This document shows, one piece after another, positions 1-11,640 of a stretch of 64,000 bases of DNA. Every line of letters starts with the position of its first letter. Position 1 is the stretch's first letter. The stretch is from Schistocerca nitens (Eukaryota; Arthropoda; Insecta; Orthoptera; Acrididae), in assembly GCF_023898315.1 (NCBI RefSeq), contig NC_064622.1, forward strand, positions 166,180,178-166,244,177, in the 5' to 3' direction. A program made the position numbers and the translations under genes. Under the pieces are notes generated by a model. It did no database searches. It was not told the DNA's origin and saw only the letters and a list, made by a program, of their open reading frames with translations.

Positions 1-1582
1 TCAATGTCCTACATGTCCTCAATGGTACTTCTTGGGGTGTCGATCGAACTACACTCCTCTGTTTGTACTGGTCCCTTGTCCATTCGAAACTTGACTATGG
101 GTGCTTTGTTTATGCATCTGCTTACCCATTCCTATTACGCCCTCTCAACACTATCCATCATCATGGCATCCGTTTAGCCACAGGCGCCTTTTACACCAGC
201 CCGGTTGAGAGTCTATATGCTGAAGCTGCTGAACTACCACTGTACTACTGCCATGACTTTCTTCTCAACAGGTATGCATGCCATTTGTCTGCAATGCGTG
301 GCCACCCTTCCTATGTTTCCTCCTTTGATGATTTCTTAGATCGTCAGTATGGGGCTCATCCCTCTTCTCTTTTACCTCCTGAAGTCCGCTTTCGCCACTT
401 GCTACAGTGGCTTAACTTCACGCTACCTGCAACTTTCCCAGTGGGTGTGAACCCTTCAACCCCTTGGCTTCGTGAAGTGGCTCATGTTAATCTTGGCCTT
501 CATTCGCTTCCTAAGGACACTACTCCAGCCTCAGTTTATCGCCTTCAGTTTCACAACCTTCACATGGAACTTAGTGCTAGTACCTTTGTATACACTGATG
601 GTTCTTGGACTGACCGTGGGGTTGGGTGTGCCTTCGTCATTGGCCCCTGAGTCTTTTGATATCGCCTTCCGGCACACTCCTCAGTATTTATAACCAAGCT
701 TTTCACCTTGTATCAGGCCACGGAGTACATCCGGCGGCACAGCCTACCAAATTGTGTCCTCTGCCCAGACTCACTCAGTGCCCTCCAAAGTCTTAGTGCG
801 CTGTACACTGCTCATCCCTTAGTTCAATTGGTCCGGGAAAACTGTCACTTGTTCACTCTTGGTGGAGCCAATGTCAAGTTTCTGTGGGTCCCTGGTCATG
901 TCGCAGTCTGCCAGGAAACTAGGCTGCTGACGCTTCTGCCAAGGCTGCAGTTCTTGTACCTCGGTCCGCGAGTACCTCTGTTCCCTCCAATGATATCTGC
1001 ATTGCTGTCTGTCAAGTGATGGTGTCCCTTTGGCATCACCAATGGTCCTCTCCCTTCATGGGAATAAGCTTTGGCTCATTAAGCCTCTCCCGGCACCTTG
1101 GACGACCTCCTGTAGGCCTTCCTGCCGGAAGAAGATTATTTTAACTCTGCTGCATTTTGGGAACTGCCTTTTTAGCCATCAGTGGCGCTGCTCCCCACTT
1201 TGTACACATTACACCCAAATCTTAACTGTCCGCCACTATCTGCTGGAATGCCCTGTTTTTACCGATTTACATTCCAGCTTGCATTTGCTATCCGATTTAT
1301 CAGCTGTTTTAGCAAATGACATACGGGCTGTCGACCGCATTTTACTTTTTATCCGCTTAAGCAATATGGTGAAGGCCAATTAATTTTTAGTTTTGGATCT
1401 CTGTTTTTGTATGGCATTGTCTTAGCCCTTTTTCCACGCGCCTTGTTTAGCTGTCTCCTATTCTGTCCATTGCGACTGACATAGTCATTTCCCTTGTCTC
1501 TTTGTTTGTGTTGTATAGCTTTGTCTTGGGTACATATGACCTCAGTTGTTTCTTGCACCATAAAAACAAAAAACAAAAAATA
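1..1582 (+). mobile_element. 3' part of a non-LTR retrotransposon with RNase H domain (I/Jockey type)
   Basis: The window opens inside a LINE whose reverse transcriptase C-terminus, RNase H domain and 3' cysteine motif can be followed in plus-strand frames to about 1383. A 3' untranslated stretch follows and ends in an A-rich tail with spaced A runs at 1560-1582. The combination of a terminal RNase H domain and a final C..H..C motif fits the I-type group of LINEs. The 5' part lies outside the window. A mariner-like element in opposite orientation begins just after the tail. The clade name is inferred from domain order, not from a search. Confidence 0.75.
3..1383 (+). pseudogene. LINE ORF2 C-terminus: RT thumb, RNase H, Cys motif (broken)
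   Basis: The frame is open from base 3 to a TGA at 648-650. It reads through a typical LINE thumb segment (LDYGCFVY near 90-115) and on to the start of an RNase H domain with the TDGS motif (YTDGSWTD, about 592-615). The second RNase H half continues in other frames: DSLSALQSL at about 770-800 and the conserved FLWVPGH at about 880-900. A C..C..H..C-like tail (HYLLECPVF) lies near 1230-1260. Known role of the family: RNase H removes the RNA strand during target-primed reverse transcription. At least two frameshifts and a stop make this copy non-functional. Confidence 0.75.
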
Positions 1583-1589
1583 GTTTCTT

Positions 1590-2765
1590 TAAATGTTCAA
1601 AATGTTCACCGTTGGCAGCTGTACACGTTGCAGAACGACGAGTGGTCACCACAACTACGTCAGTCAGTGTTACAGTAGAGATTGCTGCACATGTCGCTGT
1701 AATCTCCTGGAGAAGTTCCTCCAGTGTGCGTGGATTACGTCGATATGCATTATCTTTCACAGTTCCCTACAAGTAAAAGTCCATAAGTGTTCGATCTGGT
1801 GACTGTGGAGCAAATCAATGGGCCCTCTTTGTCCAATCCAATGCCCCAGAACATTGTCATCCAGTAAAGCTCATATGGTTAGGCGGTAGTGTGGTGGCAC
1901 CCCATCATGTTGGTAGAAGACCTCTTCATCAGTTCCATAAAGTGCACGTATGCCTGGCAAAATTGATGTGCGTAACATTTCCAGGCACACTTCTCCAGTG
2001 ACAGTAGCATAAAAGAAAAAGGCTCCTACTAAGCCCCTGCACGAGAGTCCATACCACACATGAACCTCTGGTAGACTGACCACTTTATACACATAAACAC
2101 ACTGATTTTCTGGCACACAGTACACACTGTTATGCCGATTTACAGTTCCATTAAGTTTAAATTGTGCCTTGTCACTTCGCACTACCTTTGTCACAAATTG
2201 TTCGTCATCAGTTACAATTTGTTGATACCATTTGCAAAATTGCATTTGGCGATCAGGATTGTCGTCATTAATCAAGTGCAGTAATCGTGGAACGTAAACT
2301 TTCCACTTTGCAGCTTTTAGAATTCTTCGTACACTTGTGCTGCTAACCCCTACTTCATATGCACATTGCACAGCAGAATTCTGTGGAGAATTAACAAACG
2401 TTTCCAACATGAGAGCTGATGAAGCAGGACTTGTAGCTGTATGCTCCTTCTTGATCTTCTTTTGTGAATATCACAAATCGTTCCATGCAATTCAAACTTG
2501 TCAATGTTGCGTTTAATTGTAAGGCGGGTTGGCGGTTCTGTTTCAGACTCCCGCACTTCAACGGCATTATCAAACTTGAAAAACCACTTCACAGTTGCTC
2601 GAATGTCAAGTCTGCTCCAGTCATCTTGTTTACTCAATACCGAGATGAAAGTACTAACATCTGTTGAGCCAAAGACCATACTAAAACGTACTCGTAACTC
2701 AGGTCGAATGAAAATATCGATATCTTGATAGAGCCTGACAAAGAGTGTATGCATTTTTCTGGCTG
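1590..2765 (-). mobile_element. Decayed Tc1/mariner-superfamily transposon
   Basis: Minus-strand frames at 2754-2350 and 2410-1871, followed by a third frame at 1870-1590, together read as one broken DDE transposase. The first part carries the N-terminal DNA-binding region. The middle carries a block around SDKAQFKLNG (first catalytic Asp) and YQHDGVPPH (second Asp). The last carries the SPD..L.DF region and a PRTLEEL motif. The protein is split by at least two frameshifts. I could not identify the terminal inverted repeats, so the ends are approximate. Exact subfamily not assigned. Confidence 0.7.
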
Positions 2766-2824
2766 ACTCTGTAAATCTGATATTCTACAGATGAGATATG
2801 GAGTGTTAGATCACTTAACTAAGT

Positions 2825-3945
2825 TGGAAGTTTAAAGAATTTAAAGAAAGGAATTGATAGGTTGAAGTTTACAATATTTTGAAAAGGATAGTTGCTACTC
2901 ATGCAAACGCAGTGCACACACAAATGACCACACGGTGGTCACGTGCATGTGCATGCATTTGTTGTCTACTTTGGACTGAGGCCTTGTTGGCCAAAAGCTC
3001 ACCTTCAGACAGTCTTTGTGTTGTGCCTATCTGCGACTCAGCACCTCCTGTGTATGGTGAGCAACAGCTGTCCTTTTCATAATATTGTTACATTCCATCC
3101 TGGATTTTCCATTGTTTGATAGGTTGAAGTTGTAGTGGGAATTAGTGAAGTGCAGAGGTAGGAAGAATGGAATTTCTGGTTGGGTGTGTACAGGGCCATC
3201 AACACAGAATGAAACAGAGCTGACAGAGGAGTATGCCTAATAACTAGTAAGATAATAGGAATATGGATGAGATACTATGAATAGCATAGTGGACACAGTA
3301 TCACAGTCAATATAGACATGAAGCTAACATCAATCACAGTAGTACAAGTTCATATGCCTACTAGGTGCACTGTCAATGAAGAGATTGAAAGATGTGTGAT
3401 GGGATAAAAGAAATTATTATATTGTTAACAGAGACAAAAATTTAAATGTGATGGATGACTGGAATTAAATAGCAGGCAAAGGAAGAGAAGAAAAAAATAG
3501 TTGGACGACATGGACCAGGGGAAACATAAGACGGGAAATAAACCTGGTAGAATTTTACAGAGTGCAATTAAATCAGTGTTAACACTTGATTTAAAAATCA
3601 AGAAAGAAAGGTTCTACACACGGAAAACACCTGCAGACACCAGAATGTTTGAGAGATTATATAATGGTAAGACAGAGGTTTGTAAATCCATTTTAAACTG
3701 CAAAACATTTTGAGGGACAAATGTGGATTGATTATAAACTACAGATTAAAACTAAAGAAACTGCAGAAATCTGAGACATCGTAGAGATGGAACCTAGATA
3801 AGTTCAAAGAAGCAAAAGTTCTTGTGAGTTTCAAACGGAGCATTTGGTTACTGCTGACTGAAATGGAGGAAAGGGGTACAATATAAGACACACAGGTTGC
3901 TTGTAGAGATGGTGTACTGAAGGCAGCAAAGGAATAACTAGGGAA
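2825..3945 (+). mobile_element. RTE-type LINE fragment (endonuclease part), split by repeat R1
   Basis: From 2825 to 2870 and again from 3116 to about 3945 the sequence matches, with many changes, the endonuclease segment of the better copy at 25.7-26.6 kb (for example GATAGGTTGAAG and the TAGTGGGAATTAGTGAAG block). Internal deletions and stops leave only short frames such as 3501-3713. The fragment lacks the reverse transcriptase. It is interrupted by a 246-base repeat flanked by a duplication of the RTE target sequence. Confidence 0.7.
2870..3115 (+). repeat. Short interspersed repeat R1, copy a, with target duplication and hammerhead-like remnant
   Basis: A 246-base insertion in an RTE fragment. 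The 16 bases TTGATAGGTTGAAGTT occur immediately on both sides (2854-2869 and 3116-3131), as expected for a target-site duplication. The ends form an imperfect inverted repeat (ACAATATTTTGAAAAGG near 2871; complement near 3072-3090). At 2976-3000 the sequence CTGA..GGCC-TTGTT-GGCC-AAAA resembles a decayed hammerhead core (see findings). A second copy lies at 61254-61525, sharing for example GTCTGC(A/G)ACTCA blocks. Not named with confidence. Confidence 0.6.
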
Positions 3946-4199
3946 GGAGATTATTGAGATCCTGTGGAAAACATACCGACAATACAGTTCCACCTGGCAT
4001 GCGAGATAGTGGGTGTCCCTTATAAAACTGATACATCTTGCACCTGAGATTTGGGAACAGTGAACTAACTAAAAAGAGTAGATAATAACAACATTAAAAA
4101 ACATATATTTACCTGTTTGTAAGAGATGCTGGAATCTGTGGCCATGGGCATCCAGGCATTGCTGACTTTGTGCTATGACATTACCAGCAACACTTCACT

Positions 4200-4925
4200 T
4201 TTTAGTGTGCTACAAAAATAAAAGCCACACAATGTTAAGTCCGGGATTATTGGGGGACAGAGGCCTCTACTGACAATCTGTCTTCATGGAACACATTAGT
4301 GATGTGGGCCATATATAGGTTGAATGTGTGAGCAGATTCTCCATCTTGTTGGAATACTGCATATGTCCATTCTTCATTTATTAGTTGTGCATAGAAAGAG
4401 TAAAAGATTTCTGGATATCTGGAACTGTTTAAGGTGTAATTGAAAAATATGGAGCCAATAATGTGCATGTCTGACAACGCACACCACACACCCACTTTCT
4501 CTGAGTGTAGAAATTTTTTATGTAGAGTATGTGGGTTATCTTGCAACCAGTGTCCTCAACTCTGTGAGCTTACATAGCCTGGTAAACCAGCCCAGTCCTC
4601 ATCTGAGATGAAGAAAAACAAGGGGTCCAAGTAACCATTAGCAATTGATGTTAACAGCCAGTTATGATAATGAACTCCTTTTTTTTCCTGATCCTCAGAT
4701 TTCAACTCTTGCATCATACTCACATGACAGACTTTTAATTTCATAACTTGTAGCACACGAAGATACGATGTGTGAGATACACCAACCTGCTACACTAACT
4801 TGTGGGGACTTCTTGTAATGTCCACATGAATTCTGTGTATAGTTTCAGAGGTACTCAGTGTTGGTCGCCTATTCCTCTGTACATTCTGAACAGATCCTAC
4901 AGCCCTCCCTGCACTGTGTTGGTTT
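4200..4925 (-). mobile_element. Decayed mariner-like transposon fragment
   Basis: Minus-strand frames 4756-4556 and 4546-4247 read as consecutive parts of a DDE transposase. The first ends with FISDEDWAGLPGYVSSQ (first catalytic Asp context). The second carries SEKVGVWCALS and VFQQDGESAHT (second Asp), followed by FHEDR. Remnants of the S.PDLT..DF block lie at 4200-4250 in another frame. The region upstream to about 4920 retains broken helix-turn-helix coding. This is a different subfamily from the element at 1590-2765. Terminal repeats were not found. Confidence 0.7.
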
Positions 4926-5810
4926 GAAGATAGTGACAACAAAGTGAACCCCAAAGTGCCTTTTTTGGCGAGGAAGGGGGGGGGGGGGGTGCAGAGTTGT
5001 GTGGTGTGGTAATTAGAATCTACCCCGACTTAAAGAAACTATTTCACTGAACCTACAATGAATCCTGATTGGTATGCAGACCTAGCATAGTTTTATTCCA
5101 GTGGCTCCACTAGATAAACATGAAGATCTAGAAGTTGTATCTGATGTTTCATTCTTAATTTGCAAGATTTATTCGATATACTGTGTTGTAATGACTACTA
5201 TTAAGCTTTCGCCGAAAGTGCAGACTAACTATACTAAAAAAATAGTGTGTGGGGAGTGAAAAATGCTCTTGAACATAATATGGGAGTTTGTGTTAGTTTC
5301 AATACTTATATAGTTTGTAGTTTTCAGATTTTGTGTGTATTCAGATTCCGGGTATATTCATCTAAAATATTCCTTGTTCTTATCAGATTGTGCTTAGCTC
5401 AGATTTTCTTCTATTTCTGATCCTATTTGCTCATCTGCGCTGTTGTGTGTTTATCGTGTTCCCTCGACCTGTGTCGTGTTCCTTTTCTCTGTTTATCTGC
5501 TTTATTATTTAGGGCTCAAAAATGGAAACAACCCAGGTAAATGCAAATAATTAATTTTACACGAGGTGTTGCTAATGTATCAGTAATAATACCTACAAAT
5601 GTCAAGATGCATTTCACTGGCAGAATAGTGGATCAGTTTTCATGATATAGAAATCTGTAATCCACTGACAGATCCTCAGTCACATCCAGTAACACACATC
5701 ATGTCTGTTGCAAAATAATCTCACCACATCTCTTGTCTTCAGGTTGGCACAGTTAAAAAGATTTTAACCTCCTCTATTCATCTCATATTTTTGTCACTTA
5801 AAGGAGAGCA
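4926..5810. other. Unassigned AT-rich sequence with a G run
   Basis: No coding frame or repeat was recognised. A poly-G run lies at about 4977-4989 beside the mariner fragment. Confidence 0.4.
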
Positions 5811-5814
5811 GCAG

Positions 5815-6093
5815 CAGTGCCTGTGGTGGTATAGTGAGTAGAGCAGTAGACTCGGGCCCTGGAAGTCCAGGCTTCAATCGCAAATCGGCATGGGGAATTT
5901 TCCTTGTTACATTACCTCTAGGACTGCCCCAGGTCCACGTAGCCTGCTGTCAAATTGACTACTGGGAGTAAAAGGCGGTCGGGTGGGGGGCCTGCCATCC
6001 TTCCCCCTCCTACAGTTGCAGTGAATTGGAAGGCTGCACTCTACCTGCAGTCGGACCAATAACCAGCTCAAAGGCTTTATCTTTGCCTTTAAA
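5815..6093 (+). repeat. tRNA-derived SINE, copy 1
   Basis: A tRNA-like head starts near 5820: GTGGTATAGTGAGTAGAGCAG resembles a pol III A box region, and GGCTTCAATCG at 5870-5880 a decayed B box. An unrelated body follows (ATTTTCCTTGTTACATTACC, TAAAAGGCGGTCGGGTG), ending in CTTTGCCTTTAAAGG at about 6080-6093. The layout, tRNA-like head plus unique tail without coding, is that of a SINE moved by a LINE. The head is too degenerate to be a real tRNA. Confidence 0.55.
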
Positions 6094-6094
6094 G

Positions 6095-6185
6095 GAGAGC
6101 AGCATTGAGTGAGGTGGCCCTGTTGTTAACACACTGGACTTGAATTCGAGATGTAATCGTATTCTCCCACACATCAGTATTAAAA
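6095..6185 (+). repeat. tRNA-like SINE head fragment
   Basis: GAGTGAGGTGGCCCTGTTGTTAACACACTGGACTTG at 6110-6145 (described in two blocks) resembles the head of the SINE family also seen at 24105-24305 (GTGACACACGGATAAGCACGCTGG). Only the head remains. Confidence 0.4.
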
Positions 6186-6915
6186 TTCTCTGTCTTTGTA
6201 CAAATTTTGAAAGCTTGGAGAGGTGTAAGATATACAAAAGAATAACTTTTTACTTATCTTCATTATCTCGTTGTTGTTGTCGACAGCTCAAAGTCTTATC
6301 TAGGGGTACATTCTTGCAGCTGAAATTTTGATTTTGTAGGTTCTGGATGACTAAATAAGTGATGAAGATTTGCTTGTGTTATTCTTGAATTGTATTCTTT
6401 GTCACATCTTTCAGCATAACACTGTTTTTGCGTTTTCCATATTCAGAAAACCAATAATTAAATTGTTTGTGACAAACTTAGAAAACTTATATTTCTATCA
6501 GAGGCATGCCCACCACTTCTTACATTCTGTGGTACTCCCATTATCCCAAAGAGTTTACAAACTTTCTTTACCAAAGAAGAATCTTTGCTAAAATGTATCA
6601 TTTTGTAAAATATATCATTTTGTAAATCAATCTAGAAATAAATTTAATAGTTAGCGTTAGATTTTGCAAGTAATAATATGAATTTTAAGTATGCCACAAA
6701 TTTTGTAATTTCAGTTATTTTTAAAAGAAGAGTAATTTTAACTGTTAGTTCCTATCGTCTGTAACATATTAATTTCTTTTTTTATAAATTTTAGCCTGAA
6801 ACACAATACATTGTATACAAAATCATATGAATTCTTTTAATGAAAGAGCTGAGCTAGTATTAACCTATGCAAGAATCGATAGTATACATGGCATTAAAAA
6901 AAAGGTAATGTTGGA
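6186..6915. other. AT-rich sequence, nothing recognised
   Basis: No protein similarity, tRNA-like box or repeat of the other families was seen here. Short open frames are uninformative. Confidence 0.4.
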
Positions 6916-6924
6916 GGAGGGTGA

Positions 6925-7130
6925 TTCATTATAGGGGGGATGATGGCTCAAATCCCTGTCTGGCCATCCAGAGACTGGCTTTTTGTAATTTCCCTAAATA
7001 GAGTGATCAAATGCCAGGATGGTCCCTTTGAAAGGGCATGACTGGTTTACTTCCCTAATCAGAGCTTGTGCCCCATCTCTAATGATCTCATTGTCAACAG
7101 GACATTAAATTCGTATCTTCATCCTTTTAA
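6925..7130 (+). repeat. tRNA-derived SINE body (same family as 24105-24305)
   Basis: Shares the blocks CTGGCCATCC, AAATGCCAGGATGGTCCCTT, TGAAAGGGCATG, CCATCTCTAATGA and ACAGGACATTAAA with the copy at 24105-24305. The tRNA-like head is strongly degraded here. Confidence 0.6.
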
Positions 7131-8814
7131 AGCGGGGCATACTATGGCACTTTGTAACTACTAAGGAAGTATGAGACTGGATACAAATGTGTCTGCCAGA
7201 AACTTAAAGACTTCCAAAGATGGGGATCTGGCTTTTTTGTCCCTTAGCAAGATGTCTTAACAGCTAGCGAAATTACTTTTGATTTAATAAATCTTCAGTC
7301 ACAGCTTTTGACAAGTGGCTTATTTTATTGTTTGTGATCTATTTTATTATTGCCCTTTCTTTCCTTGCTAATATGTTTTATTTTATATTTGTAGCCCTCA
7401 GTGTTTTTGATTGTCCTCTTTTATTTTGTTGTGTTATTTTTCAGATGTATCTCTGTTTTAATGCATACACATTGATTCAGATAACTATGAAGTATGTTGA
7501 AAATGAATGGAACTTTTAAAATGTTATATTATACAAACTGGTCAAGTTCCAAAGATGGAGATATTAGATGAAAGGCTTTGGATGACACAAAAGAGACCTC
7601 TGTAAATTGTGGTAGATTAGTAATGCACTTGTAGGTTCGTAAATGCACCAAAAAGAGCAAAAAAAATTAAGGAGGGACTACCCATCAGGAGGAAGGGCTA
7701 TGCTTGACCCTCATTTGAGAGGAAAAAAAGCTTTACTTTGGAGTGCTAAATATCACAAGGAATCCCTGTCACCTGTACTTCATACTGAAAATTTAATAAA
7801 AATATTATTTGCCTTGCAATCAGAAGACTGTTGATTGCTTTTTGCATGTGTTCTGTTGATGCATGACAATGCATAGCTAAATTTGGCCTATACAGCAGTT
7901 GTCACAATTACAACCTTTGTTTAAATGTCATATACATCGGCTGTACTGACCAGACTTGGCATGGAGCGGTTTCCGTATTTTTGCACCACCTACATGAAGC
8001 AATGGGTGGCAAATATTTCTATTTTGGTAAAGAGTACAAATGGTTGTATGGATGCAAAATCTAGATAAATTGAATAGAAATTCAGGCAATTTGCAGGTGC
8101 AGCATACACTTATTGAACATAGGGGGTGAGGGAAGCTTATTGCAAAATGTGATACAGAGTTTTTACTCTGCATGCTCAGTAAATAATCTTGATAAGTATT
8201 TTTTATGTAATGTGGCATCATAAGTAAGTAAACAGAAAGTTTTTATTTTCACACTGCTTCAAGGATTTCTCCCAGGGCTCCTTTCTTCGTGACACAAAAG
8301 GAGCAGAACAGTTTCAGTGGCTGTGATACTCTCAAAATACTTCTCAAGCTGTACTGATTTCTGACAGAGGAAGAGAGGCTGAACTTAACTCTAGCTGTTT
8401 TGCATACAGAGGTGACAAAGGTTGACAGTTGCTCCCACAGTCTATTAGAACATGTCATTACAGGGGAGGTATCAACATTTAAATGTAATTTCACTGACAT
8501 TAAACATGAGTGTGGTGTTTCCCAGTAGAATGCTTGAGCATCAATGTTTCCTCTGTATGAAAGCTGAATATAATAGTTTTCAAGCATTATTTTGGTAGTA
8601 AATATTGTATCATTCAGATTCTCTAAATTCCAAATATTATTCACTTGGTATTACATTACAAGTTAAGAATATTGGCAGACCTTCACTTTTATCATTAAAA
8701 TTATCTCCTCCAGACTTTTTTAAATACTCATTGCTGTATATAAGCTTCAACTTGTCTTCTTTGCATATTACAGTCTTCTGTTTATTTATCTAAATAATCA
8801 CTACCAGTTGTTTG
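7131..8814. other. Unassigned sequence with three unrecognised open frames
   Basis: Open frames at 7643-7834 (plus), 7928-8221 (minus) and 8249-8644 (minus, 131 codons) show no motif I recognise. The longest is moderately rich in Ser, Leu and Cys, has no clear signal peptide or membrane segment, and could be a chance frame in AT-rich intergenic or intronic DNA or the relic of an old transposon. No splice-like flanks were verified. Confidence 0.3.
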
Positions 8815-8916
8815 TCAACAATAAGATGCATGCATCATATTGCTGTGGTCATATGGTACATAGTGCCTGTACAACCAAATGACGACAGCAGTATGCTGCA
8901 TGCATCTTATTGTTGA
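8815..8916. repeat. Long near-perfect hairpin (inverted repeat)
   Basis: The arms 8815-8860 and 8868-8916 are complementary over nearly their whole length (outer block TCAACAATAAGATGCATGCA, inner block TGCTGTGGTCAT paired with ATGACGACAGCA) around a loop of about 7 bases, TAGTGCC. A few mismatches and a 2-base offset occur near the loop. Similar arms continue for about 10 bases outward with a gap. It could be a fold-back transposon remnant or part of the short element that continues to about 9020. Confidence 0.75.
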
Positions 8917-8929
8917 TAACTGCAAATAA

Positions 8930-9020
8930 TGCTTTCTGACGAAGGGAACTAAGTGCCTGAAACTGATTTAGGAAATAAAATTTCTTTTGTGCAAGTGGTT
9001 GCTGATAATTTTGATAAATA
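8930..9020 (+). repeat. Short repeat R3 with hammerhead-like core
   Basis: Directly after the hairpin, CTGACGA (8936-8942), a potential stem AGG...CCT (8943-8958) and GAAAC (8959-8963) lie in the order of a hammerhead ribozyme core. An A/T-rich segment follows (AAATAAAATTTCTTTTGTGC). Only the core and stem II are visible; stems I and III were not demonstrated. Confidence 0.4.
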
Positions 9021-11094
9021 AAACTATAGTTAGCAAATATGAATAAAATACTACATACAGTCTTTTGATTATTTACAAATTCATCACACCTGTTTCATAA
9101 TGTTGACTACCCATCTTCCATTAGGTCATCATCAAGGTTGTTTCTTGTTGCAAAATACAGCAAATAATGTTCATTGTCTGACTTCTGTTAGCTCATCTGA
9201 CTGTGTGCACATGTCAAGTCAGTTTCTCAGCAGTTAAGATGACAGCTTCTATTTTATCTTTTATATTATCCGTTTCTTTGCCATCCTTGTCCTCTCTAGT
9301 TATTCTTTCTCTTAGCCATTCACAGCACAAGGTTTTTGGAAGGTTTTCATTTTTAATGTCCATAACTCATTGTCTGATGTTTCAATGATTGTAGATTTCC
9401 TACTTAAGGGAAATTTTTTAATGTGAATATATACTGCAAGATTTCGTGGTCAGAATATATTTTCTTGGTGACTAGTGGGTTTTGAGATTGAGACTGTAGC
9501 CTAAGGCATAGTTTCTTGTTTAAGGTCTTGTCTCTTGTTGCAGGAGGCAAGAATGTGGATGTCGACAGTTACCATTTTCAGTGTTTACCACTTTAAAAAG
9601 CGAGTACTTTGCGTACTTTACAGGTTCAGCTAGTTGAAATGTAATTACTGAACTTATAATAGAGGTTGTACCGTGCTGTTATACAGACCAGTAAAGTGTT
9701 CAAAGATTTTGATTTTTAAAGCAGCAGAAATCGGATAACCTAACCCTCTCTACCCCCATCATCACAGCCTCTAAAGATGTCTCATGAAGTATGAAGTAAA
9801 ATGTTGGGTTGAAATATATGACCAGACCCTAAATAAAAGAAATCACAGACTTGTCCCAGGAAACTGTGAATTTGTCTGTGAATAATTCACCAGACTTTTC
9901 AAATTAATTTCCAGTCATTTTTGTTCTGTTGTTCATTTCCTTCAGTGTTCAATTTTTGTTGTGTCTGTTGCCATAGACACACAAATTCACTAGCTGTTTA
10001 AGCAGTGTCATTGTAAAACTAAGCAGTCATCCACCTAACGAACTTTAAGTAATTATTGATATACATGTTCCAAAATGTTGTGCATAGAAACAGGATTCTT
10101 CTGGGGCTCGGGTTCTGTTGGTGATAGAAAGCTAGGATCAAGTGTTTTGGGTAGCCGTTGAGCCAAGTATCATTTGCATACCCAACAGAAAGATCGTATT
10201 AGCGTCACTGACCTGCAATACAGGATCAAAGTGTGACTGTGACACACTTCCTCCTGCTTGAGCAAATGGAACAAATCATTTTGTTCTTTTTGTGTTTGAT
10301 GTGGTCTGTGGTGGGCCTTAAGGGTAGTTCATTGGCAGTTCCTTCGAAAAAAAAACCCAAAAAATGTTTCAGTGCCAATTTTTTCATTCCCCAACAGAGC
10401 TGCGGATTCCAAGACTGCTATGCACAGCGAGTGGGTGAAATTTTTGCAATATATTCCTAAGATCCTGATCTCAAACCACATTGAAATTTTTCTTGATATC
10501 TTTATCCATTTCTGAGATACAGATATTCAAAGTTACCCTATTTCTACAAGTAACATACACATGTAAAGCTGGGTGTTAGGTGAAAACATAGTTTACAAAG
10601 TGACACAGCATGGAGCAATATACTGTAAGGTCTCTCCATTATCATTAAAAGGGTCCTGGGAACTCTGTTGTAGCAATGAAGCACATGCAAAATTTTTGTT
10701 CACGTAAAATCCGTTCCGAGCTGTGAAATTAGTTTGCGCTATTTCAGTGACACATAACTAAATTATCAAAATTTTACTGACTTAAAGATCTTTTCATGTG
10801 AGTGACATGCCCTGCTGTAGCAGGGGAAAGAAAAGAACCAGTGGAAAAATACTCCTATCGGAGCACAAAAAAGGCAAATATCCTCTTATTTAAAAGATTC
10901 TGACTGAAAAGTGGGGTACCAACTGCTTTGGTCTACCATCCTTAGCACCTTTAAAATTTTTCTGAAAAATTGTGGCATGCAAATATATTTGCACTGTTTT
11001 CTGCTGAGAGAGAAGGAGACAGTGGCAATGGGAAAGAGATGGAAAAGTAATAAATAGTGGAAGATAATAGACAGTGATTGTGAATTTTCACTCT
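9021..11094. other. Unassigned non-coding sequence
   Basis: No gene or named element was recognised. Short open frames (for example 9203-9388 and 10233-10460) show no known motifs. A short A-run with GAAAAAAAAACCC lies near 10347. Confidence 0.35.
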
Positions 11095-11640
11095 ACAGCA
11101 GAAGCACTTTTATTACTAACAGCCAGAACTGAACTGAACTCAACTCCTGGACAGAGAGTACAGCTATCTATACAGTCATCGAATCATCCAGAATGGTGAC
11201 ATTTACGCAAATGTAGAACATTCCATGATATACAAACAAAAGACAGTTCAAAAAATTATAATTTAAAAAATAAGCACTAAATAAAAAATAATTGAAAGTA
11301 GTCAGGTATGAACTAGTGACCTGCAGCATGCCAACCAGCATCACTAACCACTATACTGCACTGCAGACCCATTACTGACAGATTGCTGCCTGTTCCGGAG
11401 AAACAGCAATCCACTGTTTCAGAAATTTTCATTGGAGCTGAATACAGCTTCATGGATATAAATCTTTTCAATTGTCCAGTAATGGTGGCACTGGAAGATC
11501 CTCATGTTGTGATTGTGTAGATATGCCCTCTTCACTACAGAGAGCATTGAAGGTACTAACTCCCCTCAAAGCTTAGTGATCGCCAAGTGAGTTACAGTTT
11601 CCTTGTACCTTCCATCATCGATCTGCACTTCTGAACTGTA
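11095..11640 (-). repeat. Gypsy 3' LTR remnant and adjacent non-coding sequence
   Basis: Blocks TTTATTACTAACA (about 11110), GAGAGTACAGCTATCTATACA (about 11153-11173, given as the LTR promoter-like block) and ATTTACGCAAATGTA match the other LTR at 23430-23640. The boundary with the pol gene is near 11640. LTR divergence indicates an old insertion. Confidence 0.55.

Noticed and set aside
9105..9135. Further hammerhead-like core on the minus strand
   Set aside because: Only TGATGA and a weak stem remain; no GAAA at the right distance.
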